DNA of 64,000 nucleotides from Ridgeia piscesae (taxonomy: Eukaryota > Annelida > Polychaeta > Sabellida > Siboglinidae), in contig JAODUO010000042.1 of the NCBI GenBank assembly GCA_025642075.2, positions 716,001 through 780,000 of the forward strand. The letters are read 5' to 3'. Under the pieces are notes generated by a model, which had not been told where the DNA came from, made no database searches, and worked only from the letters and a program-made list of their open reading frames with translations. The translations under genes were made by a program, and so were the position numbers. Positions 1-11,903 of the stretch are shown one piece after another (position 1 is the first letter of the stretch; every line of letters begins with the position of its first letter).

Positions 1-1735
1 GTAGAACACACTCACACTGGTACATCATGGTAGAACACACTCACACTGGTACATCATGGTAGAACACACTCACACTGGTACATCATGGTAGAACACACTC
101 ACACTGGTACATCATGGTAGAACACACTCACACTGGTACATCATGGTAGAACACACTCACACTGGTACATCATGGTAGAACACACTCACACTGGTACATC
201 ATGGTAGAACACACTCACACTGGTACATCATGGTAGAACACACTCACACTGGTACATCATGGTAGAACACACTCACACTGGTACATCATGGTAGAACACA
301 CTCACACTGGTACATCATGGTAGAACACACTCACACTGGTACATCATGGTAGAACACACTCACACTGGTACATCATGGTAGAACACACTCACACTGGTAC
401 ATCATGGTAGAACACACTCACACTGGTACATCATGGTAGAACACACTCACACTGGTACATCATGGTAGAACACACTCACACTGGTACATCATGGTAGAAC
501 ACACTCACACTGGTACATCATGGTAGAACACACTCACACTGGTACATCATGGTAGAACACACTCACACTGGTACATCATGGTAGAACACACTCACACTGG
601 TACATCATGGTAGAACACACTCGCACTGGTACATCATGGTAGAACACACTCACACTGGTACATCATGGTAGAACACACTCACACTGGTACATCATGGTAG
701 AACACACTCGCACTGGTACATCATGGTAGAACACACTCCACTGGTACATCATGGTAGAACACACTCCACTGGTACATCATGGTAGAACACACTCGCACTG
801 GTACATCATGGTAGAACACACTCGCACTGGTACATCATGGTAGAACACACTCACACTGGTACATCATGGTAGAACACACTCGCACTGGTACATCATGGTA
901 GAACACACTCGCACTGGTACATCATGGTAGAACACACTCGCACTGGTACATCATGGTAGAACACACTCACACTGGTACATCATGGTAGAACACACTCACA
1001 CTGGTACATCATGGTAGAACACACTCACACTGGTACATCATGTTAGAACACACTCACACTGGTACATCATGGTAGAACACACTCACACTGGTACATCATG
1101 GTAGAACACACTCACACTGGTACATCATGGTAGAACACACTCACACTGGTACATCATGGTAGAACACACTCACACTGGTACATCATGGTAGAACACACTC
1201 ACACTGGTACATCATGATACAACACACTGGTACATCCATGATACAACACACTGGTACATCATGGTAGAACACACTCACACTGGTACATCATGGTAGAACA
1301 CATTCACACTGGTACATCATGGTAGAACACCCTCACACTGGTACATCATGATACAACACACTGGTACATCATAATACAACACACTGGTACATCCATGATA
1401 CAACACACTCACACTGGTACATCACGATACAACACACTCACACAGCATACTGGTACACCATGATAGAACACACTCATACAACACACTGGTACATCATGAC
1501 ACAACACACTCACACAGCATACTGGTACACCATGATAGAACACACTCATACAACACACTGGTACATCACGATACAACACACTCACACAGCATACTGGTAC
1601 ATCATGATACAACACACTCACACTCGTACATCATGGTAGAACACACTCACACAGCACACTGGTACATCATGGTACAACACACTCACACAGCACACTGGTA
1701 CATCACACTCACACAGCACACTGATAATTCATGAT
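1..1735. repeat. 29-bp satellite array, truncated by window edge
   Basis: A 29-bp unit beginning GTAGAACACACTCACACTGG and ending TACATCATG repeats head to tail from base 1. The first 600 bases are almost identical copies. From about 613 to 955 a CGCACTGG variant alternates with the main type, and two 28-bp units occur near 735-765. From about 1,216 the array decays into shorter and mixed units (ATACAACACACTGG, CACAGCATACTGG) and ends near 1,735. The left end is outside the window. The array should lie in an intron or 3' flank of the minus-strand atlastin gene, since the next atlastin exon is not found to its right. Open frames across it are repeat artefacts. Confidence 0.97.
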
Positions 1736-1895
1736 ACATCACATTCACACATTCTGAAGAAGGTGGCCGATGGTGGCTGAAACGTTGATGTGAGTAGAAA
1801 TTGTTAGTTTTTGCTTTTCCTTGAATAGTATACTTCCAACTTGATGAACATTTTCATGAAGTATAATCTTGAAAATTACATAAAAGTATGCTTGG

Positions 1896-1898
1896 ATA

Positions 1899-1953
<55 letters not shown>

Positions 1954-1966
1954 ATATACATATACA
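1896..1966. repeat. TATATG / TA microsatellite
   Basis: TATATG hexamers pass into a pure TA run and then TACATATACATA. The run directly abuts the TA target site of the neighbouring inverted-repeat element. Confidence 0.95.
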
Positions 1967-1968
1967 TA

Positions 1969-3160
1969 CAGTAGAACCTGTCTTGTAGGGACACCTGTCG
2001 GGCCAAGCAAAAGTGTCCCTACATTGCAGGTGTCCCCTCGTCAGAGGGACATGAATTTTCCAAAAAATACCAGCACATACAATCTTTATTTACATCCACA
2101 TTACAACATACCTAAATCACATTTATGCCCACAGTTATAATACCCATACAAATGAAGTGTAATAATATCACATTTAATATTACAGTAGAACCCCTCATTT
2201 AAGAGTGTTTTGTGTTAATTCAATTAAGTATTAAAATGCACAAAATACAACTTAGAAAATAGTAAAATGAGACGACACATTAACAACATTTTCATTTATT
2301 TTGTTTGTGACATGTTTCATTATAAGTTTAATTTTGAATAGTTTTTAATATTATTATCTGATTGTTATTTCAAATTTGGTCTGAGGGGCTAAAAAGGTGC
2401 TGCCACCTCACGGCGTCTGGGTAATCACGCTTCGGTCGCCATTTTGTTTATCGTTTCAGCGGCGCAAAACGATCATTTACTTTCTGATCTAACCATGAAA
2501 ACGACTTCTTACAACCGTCAAACTTCCTGTCTCATAACTTATATAGACATTACCATGCTATGTTAAAAAGTAAATTCATTTAAATTCCTGTAAAGAATAC
2601 AATTCACAAATCAGTATTGTGGCAACTCGACATCGCCGGCAACGCGCAGGCCGTGGATTACCGTGGTGTAACATCAGTATTTTATTGCGGCGTCACTACA
2701 TAAATGAGCTTCAGAAATGTTTGTTTTATCCTAAACTAATATGAAACTTAGCATAAACTCAGTTACCCTATCTTATGTTTGTTGTCGCTCGACATAACTA
2801 GAAACTTGGAGAAAAATAAAATAACTGGATAGATCGATTGCGAGCGGCTGTAAATTTAAATGGGTCACCAGTTGTGGGTCGAGATCCCGTGCGCTTTCTC
2901 CGTTCCCAGCATCCATTGTACTGAACAGGAAATGATCGCCGCCATCTTTAAATATTATTGAAATATTTGTATCAAAATGAAGTTAACTGTCCGCCCTAGC
3001 AGGTGAAAAATAACAAAAAATCGCTGTCCGCGTCCGCGTCCACCAGGTGGCCGCTCATCTCAGGGATATTTCCGTTGAAAAGTGATCGGGACATCGGAAC
3101 ACTGTCCGTACATAGCAGGTGGCCGCTTGTCGCGGGGGCCGCTGAAGACAGGTTCTACTG
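1969..3160. mobile_element. Non-autonomous pogo/Tigger-like DNA element, 1.19 kb
   Basis: The left end reads CAGTAGAACCTGTCTT, and the reverse complement of the right end is identical over 16 bases. Both ends are flanked by TA (1,967-1,968 and 3,161-3,162), as expected for a TA target-site duplication. CAGTAGAACC ends with a TA duplication are typical of the pogo/Tigger branch of the Tc1/mariner superfamily; that assignment is inference from family knowledge. Subterminal GCAGGTG / AGGTGGCCGCT motifs lie inside both ends. No transposase frame is visible, so this is a non-autonomous or decayed copy. A second end-like motif, TACAGTAGAACCCCTC, at about 2,181 hints at a nested or related fragment. 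Confidence 0.75.
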
Positions 3161-3342
3161 TATATATTTGCCATAAACTAACCCAGAAAGTTTGCCCTTG
3201 GGAATGTTGTTCTGACTGCCAAATGTCTCCTTGACTAAGGACACTGTATCCAGTGACAAGGCATTCTGACGTGTTCTACAAGGCACTCTGACAATGTGTT
3301 CTACAAGGCACTCTGACAATATGTTCCATACAACAGACTTAC

Positions 3343-3399
3343 CCGCAGCATAGACTTTGGCTCTGGCAGTTCATCGCCCTGGTATATCTTGATGTATGA
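3343..3399 (-). CDS. ATL: Atlastin exon 10 (domain linker)
   Basis: Nineteen codons, [19 protein letters not shown], between gttgcag and gtaagt, phase 0. It joins the GTPase domain to the helical middle domain. The following exon, expected to encode an ATAEANN-like start, was not found in bases 1-3,342, so it lies outside the window. Confidence 0.94.
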
Positions 3400-6300
3400 C
3401 TGCAACAGAGAGATTACAGCTATCCAACAGCTACACGACTCTGTGTAGCTGTACAATTACACAACTCTATGTATCTGTACAACTACACAACTATGTGTAA
3501 CTGTACAACAACTACACGACTCTGTGTAACTGTACAACAACTACACGACTCTGTGTAACTGTACAACAACCACACGACTCTGTGTAACTGTACAACTACA
3601 CGACTCTGTGTAACTGTACAACAACTACACGACTCTGTGTAACTGTACAACTACACGACTCTGTGTAACTGTACAACTACACGACTCTGTGTAACTGTAC
3701 AACAACTACACGACTCTGTGTAACTGTACAACAACTACACGACTCTGTGTAACTGTACAACTACACGACTCTGTGTAACTGTACAACAACTACACGACTC
3801 TGTGTAACTGTACAACAACTACACGACTCTGTGTAACTGTTACAACCAACTTACCACGACTCTGTGTAACTTTAAAAAACAACACGACTCTGTGTAACTG
3901 TACAACAACTACACGACTCTGTGTAACTGTACAACAACTACACGACTCTGTGTAACTGTACAACTACACGACTCTGTGTAACTGTACAACAACTACACGA
4001 CTCTGTGTAACTGTACAACAACTACACGACTCTGTGTAACTGTACAACAACTACACGACTCTGTGTAACTGTACAACAACTACACGACTCTGTGTAACTG
4101 TACAACTACACGACTCTGTGTAACTGTACAACAACTACACGACTCTGTGTAACTGTACAACATACACGACTCTGTGTAACTGTACAACAACTACACGACT
4201 CTGTGTAACTGTACAACAACTACACGACTCTGTGTAACTGTACAACAACTACACGACTCTGTGTAACTGTACAACAACTACACGACTCTGTGTAACTGTA
4301 CAACAACTACACGACTCTGTGTAACTGTACAACAACTACACGACTCTGTGTAACTGTACAACTACACGACTCTGTGTAACTGTACAACAACTACACGACT
4401 CTGTGTAACTGTACAACAACTACACGACTCTGTGTAGCAGTACAACAACTACACGACTCTGTGTAGCAGTACAACAACTACACGACTCTGTGTAGCAGTA
4501 CAACAACTACACGACTCTGTGTAGCAGTACAACAACTACACGACTCTGTGTAGCAGTACAACAACTACGTGACTCTGTGTAGCAGTACAACTACACGACT
4601 CTGTGTAGCAGTACAACAACTACGTGACTCTGTGTAGCAGTACAACAACTACGTGACTCTGTGTAGCAGTACAACAACTACACGACTCTGTGTAGCAGTA
4701 CAACAACTACACGACTCTGTGTAGCAGTACAACAACTACACGACTCTGTGTAGCTGTACAACAACTACACGACTCTGTGTAGCAGTACAACAACTACACG
4801 ACTCTGTGTAGCAGTACAACAACTACACGACTCTGTGTAGCAGTACAACAACTACACGACTCTGTGTAGCTGTACAACTACATGACTCTGTGTAGCAGTA
4901 CAACTACACGACTCTGTGTAGCAGTACAACAACTACACAACTCTGTGTAGCAGTACAACAACTACACGACTCTGTGTAGCAGTACAACAACTACACGACT
5001 GTGTAGCTGTAATATTGCTGGTGGACCTGCAGCCTGACATCACAACTGTAATTATGCCAGTTAACTCTATCAAACATTTCTGGGGTAAATACTTCAAATT
5101 ACATATTATACAGACTCACTTAGCATGTGTCAATGCGTCAATGAAGCAATGATAAGGAACACTCTTATCTGCAGAATGTGCCCGAATACTGGTGGTTGTA
5201 TCATTTAGCCGCTAGGATGTGTACTATTGCGTAGTACACATCTTGTCTGCCCGAGTCAGCCCCCAAGGATTAGCCAACTCTCGTGGTTTTTAAGATTTTA
5301 CAGGCTCACAGACATGCACACAAATGTACATGGATTTTTTATTTTCTAATGGATGCAGTTTTAATGTTATGTTTTTACAGTTAGCTGTGCTAATTAATGA
5401 CCACAGCAGCCACTGCTGCAGTTTTATCTGGCCAGAGCTGATTCTATACTGCAACATAATTATTATATCATTGGTCAACCAGCGTTTACATTGTTCACTC
5501 CATGTTAACAAATACATATTTAATATCATTACAACAACAACATAGCATTCTTCACAATTATCAATGTTTTCAGATGTATTAATTTATATGGTGAACTTGC
5601 CAAAATGAGTGCTGAACATGTCATGTCAGCAGCGCATATGGCATGACTTTCACGATAGGACAATACACATCTCAACAAATCGAAAACCTGCACTTGTAAA
5701 CATATTTGGATACTCTTGCTTTCTAGTCAGTCAACTAGAAATAAATTGGTCTTCGCAAGAAAATGATGCCATCCGAGAAACAAAGTTACGATGAGTTGAA
5801 GTGTAAACATGTAGATTCACTGGTGACATGTTATCGTCTGAACTACAACAAGGCCATTCGTCTATTTGTCACTACTTAAGTTATGTTGCATAACATTTAA
5901 ATGTGATTTACAAGTGAGGATATTATGTTTTGTTTGACAATGTGGCATCGTTTTGAAAGTTAGCATGATATTGTGATAAACAGCTCAAGCATACTGCGAG
6001 CATGTTAGCACGCATGAACTATGTCAATGTTATTTTTCACGTATTGCTCTGGTGACTGCCGCTTTTGTGCATTGTCTGCAAGGTGCATTACAGTACAGAA
6101 CTCATCCAAGTTGAAGACAAGATCCCCAAACCTGTGTGTAAGCAGCAGTAACTGCTACAGGACTGGAACGTGTGACCTGACACTCAACTCTGGCTCACGG
6201 CAAACCACTGGTCATCGGAAATGTCCATCAATGTGTTACTACCACTATCATTATCTAATGAATTAACTTTGACAACATCCTTATCATATCACGTTTTAAT

Positions 6301-9300
6301 GTTATCCCTATTTACAACCTAGTTTGCATATACACCTACATTCATGCACCTATGTGTTTGTGTGTAAAATTTAATTTTTATAGCTAAATGTTTGAATTAA
6401 ATACTGATTGTTATTTATTGAACTAACCAGTTTTGGCAACTGTGTATTTCATGTATTTCGGTGCCTTGAATTGGAATTTTCTCTCGATTTAATGCTCTTA
6501 TAAAATAAATTTACATATTTACTATATCACACAATAAGACATTTCGGCTAAATACACATTAAAAATATATATGACAGGTAGAAAGTAAAATAAGTAAACA
6601 AATAAAAACCTACACCCAACAGTCATTATTTATGAATGCCAAGATACACCGGCTGACCTTGAAGTATTCAACGAGCATCCGTCCGGTGATCTTCGAGCCG
6701 TTGATCTCTTTCACCACCAGGTGTGCGGGAGACAGCAGCAGAGGCACGAGGAGTCGCAGCTGTGTCTTGAAGTCTGGCTCAATGTCTGCAGACACGACAG
6801 GACAGGACGGACTCACAAACACACCACAGCAACCAGTAGTAACGTGAGAGTTCACATGCACACAGGGACACCTTGTAAGCACTGGCCAGAGAGGCAATAA
6901 GGGTGATGTTTTCTACCCAGAGACTTCTTTCATCCACCAGAGAGGCAATAAGGGTGATGTTTTCTACCCAGAGACTTCTTTCATCCACCAGAGAGGCAAT
7001 AAGGGTGATGTTTTCTACCCTGAGACTTCTTTCATCCACCAGAGCGGCAATAAGGGTGATGTTTTCTACCCTGAGACTTCTTTCATCCACCAGAGCGGCA
7101 ATAAGGGTGATGTTTTCTACCCTGAGACTTCTTTCATCCACCAGAGCGGCAATAAGGGTGATGTTTTCTACCCTGAGACTTCTTTCATCCACCAGAGCGG
7201 CAATAAGGGTGATGTTTTCTACCCTGAGACTTCTTTCATCCACCAGAGCGGCAATAAGGGTGATGTTTTCTACCCTGAGACTTCTTTCATCCACCAGAGA
7301 GGCAATAAGGGTGATGTTTTCTACCCTGAGACTGCTTTCATCCACCTGAGAGGCAATGAGGGTGATGTTTTCTACCCTGAGACTCTTTCATCCACCTGAG
7401 AGGCAATGAGGGTGATGTTTCCTACCCTGAGACCACCCTTCACCTACCTGAGAGGCAATGAGGGTGATGTTTTCTCCCCTGAGACCACCCTTCACTCACC
7501 TGAGAGGCAATGAGGGTGATGTTTTCTCCCCTGAGACCCCCCTTCACCTACATGAGAGGCAATGAGGGTGATGTTTTCTCCCCTGAGACCACCCTTCACC
7601 TACACGAGAGGCATTGAGGGTGATGTTTTCTACCCTGAGACCACCATTCACTCACCTGAGAGGCGGCCATCAAAGTGCGGACTGGTGGCGACCTTGAGTC
7701 CAGGGTGAGGCATGAGAAAGCAGCGGATCTGCTCGAAGCATGACCTCACGTGGATCCTCAGCTGCTGCAGTTCCTCATGCTGACCTTCCTTCACCTGTGA
7801 CAAACACAAGACTGTCACAGTGTAGACACTATCATATCTGGCAGAAATACCATTTCACTTGTGATGTCTGGCCTTAAATTTAAAGTAAATTGTTAATTAA
7901 TGCACTGAAGCATTGCGCTGTTCCCCATGTTTTGCCAGTTCACCCCTGAATTTACGTGAAACTGTGCACGACCGCATTATTATGCATAAATGTTGTCTAA
8001 ATCATAGCTTAAAACACCCTGGTTGGCACTATAAAGTATGGATGACACACCTGACTTGTGCCCAGAGTGAAGGGGTACAACAACGAACTAGCAGCAGGAC
8101 ATACCTGGAGACGCTTGTCTAGGAGCACGTCACCTCCTGCGGTCCCATACGCGTACTGGTAGGGGTAGCACCAATCCCTCACGAGGAAGTATAGCACCTA
8201 CAAAAATTTACGACTTACTTCTAATGTTGTGAATAATTACACGGTTCTTATGTGAATGTTTACTGAATTTAAACTACACAGACTACAAATACTAGCACAG
8301 CCTACTAATACAACAGAAAAAACCTGATGTAATAAAATAATGGAGAACTGCATCAGTTAGTGGGCAAAACAAAGCATAACATCCATATCAAATATTAACT
8401 AAATTATACATTAAGAAACATGGATAAATATAATCTTTCATGCCTGGAATAATAATGATATCAAGGTGACTAACAAATCTTGGCCAAGTGGATGCAACAC
8501 GATGGTGCTGCCACCTGGTGAATGTGTTGGAACCACTGTAGATGCCACAAATGCACAGGCACATGTGAACTTGGCATTGTTCCATCCATGCCCAGCCGCA
8601 CACATCCTGTGTATGCGTTACGTTCTGAGAAATATCCTGGCTATGTGAGACAGGACCCGACACCAGCCACCTGCTGCAGGACCCTGCCAGTGTGGCACTC
8701 ACCTGAAACGGCTTGGTGCCGCTGTCCTCCAAGGCTAACCGACCGTACTCCGTGAACAGCTGCGGGAAGGGAAGGAACAAGGCACAATGTCACAACTTGA
8801 ACATCGACAGGTTGAAACCAACAGATACATACATAATTACAAACTACACACATCATCACAACGCTACTGCAACCATTACTGATATATTCACTTCTTTATA
8901 TGAACTACTCTCTTACAATCTCTCCTGGAGGTTTCCAATACATTTTGTTTTACAAAAAAAAAAAACTGTTTCTAAATTATTCATTTACATGCAACTCTAC
9001 AAATCTACAGTACAAGTTCAAATCACATCATGGCATATTGCATCCAGAGGTTCTGTTTTAATGAACATTTACAAATACAGCTGACTCTCATTATAAGGCA
9101 CCCATGGTGACTTGGTCGAACCACGCCGTTACGGAGTGTGTTTTATACACTTATATACACATACAGTGACCTGGGGATTCAAAATTGTTTCTTTGCACAG
9201 ATGTTCCTAGTTTCTGGGCTGCTAATAACGAGAGTCGACCGTACACTGGCCGTGCCAAGATGCCAGTGAGTGACCTTGGGAGTAGCCGTGAGACGGTGGA

Positions 9301-11869
9301 CCTGTCCTACCTACCTGCAGATGTTGCAGGTCATCCTCCTGAATATTTGATGTGATGTTGAAAACCTGTTAACAAACACATGGCTACGTCAGTGGCAAGT
9401 GACGCTGTGGGCCAACACAGCGGCGACATGACACAGTCAGACACACCTATCAAGGTGAGTCCTTGAGGAACTACAAAATCTCAACCCATTAGACGGCATT
9501 TACAATTCCCACCACATGGACATTATCACACCAACCAACCAACCCACACCACACACGTGGACACTATGACACCAGCCAATCCAAGTGGGCACCATGACAC
9601 CAGCCAATCCAAGTGGACACTATGACACTAGCCAATCCAAGTGGACAATATGACACCTGCCAATCTGAGCGTACACTATGACACTAGCCAATCCAAGCGG
9701 ACACTATCACACTAGCCAATCCAAGCGGACACTATCACCAGCCAATTCAAGTGAACACTATTATACCGGCCAATTCAAGTGAACACTATTATATCGGCCA
9801 ATCCAAGTGGACACTGTGACATCAGCCAATCCAAGTGAACACTATGACACTAGCCAATCCAAGTGGACATTATCACAACAGCCAATTCAAGTGGACACTA
9901 TGCCACCAGCCAATCCAAGTGGACACTATGACACCAGCCAATATAAGTGGACACTATGACACTAGTCAATCCAAGTGGACACTATCGCACTAGCCAATCC
10001 AAGCGGTCACTATCACCAGCCAATTCAAATGGACACTATGACACAAGCCAATCCAAGTGGACACTAAGACACCAGTCAATCCAAGTGGACACTATCACAC
10101 CAGCCAATTCAAGTGGACACAATGACACCAGCCAATCCAACTGGACACTATCACACCATTCCACATCAAAGCAATACAGACAACCCTTGCAAAAACATTT
10201 CTGTTTGTGATATAACATATGATGCATTAAATATGAATGACGATACATTACACAGTGCAGTGCTACTTATTTTATACGGACGGCATAAAAGCACACATAG
10301 CATTGTAAATTAATTGTATATAATAACTATGAATTTTCCTTTATGTGTAACTGTTCACCTTGTTATGCATGTTGTCTAAGTTATCCCAGGTGACATAAAT
10401 TTAGTCACATGTCTGGTATCAACTATGAACAATCCAGTAGATAACAAATGAACCATTGCAGATCTTCGATACGGTCACAGATGATTGAACCCGTGAAAGT
10501 TCAGTCCACAAGAGATGTATAACAAAATTACAGAGAAAATTAGTTTGGATGTTGCCAATTATTCATTCTGAGATATGGAAGAAGCTGGAGAATCACCGCT
10601 AGAGGACATGTGACCCGCTGTTGACAGGTCCCAGGTCCAGGTGTTAGCACCAATTTGCACCTGCAGACGATCTGCCTGTATTTCCGGGCAACAGCATAAC
10701 AACCTCTGGGAAACTGTGAGACCGCACACTGGCCTAACTCCATGCACAACTGAAGGCAGACATCTGCCCTGTCACCATTTCTCTCAAGTAATTAATAACG
10801 CGGCTATGAAAGTAGGCCCAGTTTCAGAGCAGCAACACCAGAAACACAGACAGCGTCACTGACATTTCATTGGAGACAACAGTTCAACTGCGACAAACAG
10901 CGCTATTGTTGTCATTGTTATAGCATTCTACCTGTCCGTTATCAGGCACTGTCATATGACAATGCAGCTTGACTGATACCTACGGCTGGTGGCGTGCTAC
11001 TGTCACATTCTGACAGTGTTGCTGTGTCTCAATCACCTGGTGAAAACTGTGAATGTGATGTCATGATGCCATGGTAAACTTGGAGAATTTGTGGGTGCTT
11101 GAGTTTGCCAAGTAGTGTTTATATTAGGAGGGAGATTCTTGTTCAGTTCTATTGTCCTGCATTCTCAATATGTGTGTCGTTTGGTAGCATCGGCCAGCAC
11201 CAGGGGAGCAGGCTTGACAGTTTCCAAAATTGTTGGCAGTGCATTCACCCTTCTAACAGCTATATACAATGACAGATAAAAAAGAGCTGGCAATATTATC
11301 TCAGACCAAACTCGCCATCTGTTCGAGTTATTCAAATTATTCTAGTCAGGCAAACGTTTTAGAGACATCAGTATGAAAAGTGCAGTAGAACCTGTGTTAA
11401 TATGATTCTCCCTTCCCTCACTAGCCTTAATTTTGCCATGAGGTGGCAGCACTTTCTTGCCCCCCATTCTCTTCCGGTAAAAACACCTGTTGATTTTCGG
11501 TGGAAAACCGTAGACGCCCCCAACTACCCAGTGTATGTTTTGCATGCCCTGGAAAATTTTGACAATCATCAATGACCCCAAAGCATATCAACAGCTAGTA
11601 CTTTCTTGGGTTTCCACCCCAAAGATAATGTTTCCCGTTGGGGCTGAGGGAAGGGAAGGGAATGAATGGTTACCTGTACTGAGCTGAGCATTGTGCTGAG
11701 TGCGAATACTGTGGCGCAGTCCTTGACGGTTGACTCACTGTCAAACGCGCCCTGTGTGTCCATCAGTAGAACCACAACCTGCACGACACAAACCAACGGT
11801 GACAATACAACACAGATGTGACAGAACACTGCGTCACCAGTCTTGCTTATGGACATTCATACATGATAT

Positions 11870-11903
<34 letters not shown>

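Noticed and set aside
3412..5010. CRISPR-like regular spacing of hairpin repeats
   Set aside because: There are no unique spacers; the units are contiguous, and the setting is an animal intron.
6779..7349. Long open frames on both strands (188 and 148 codons) with 17-residue repeats
   Set aside because: They follow from the 51-bp minisatellite whose unit length is a multiple of three; both strands are open and neither resembles a repeat protein.
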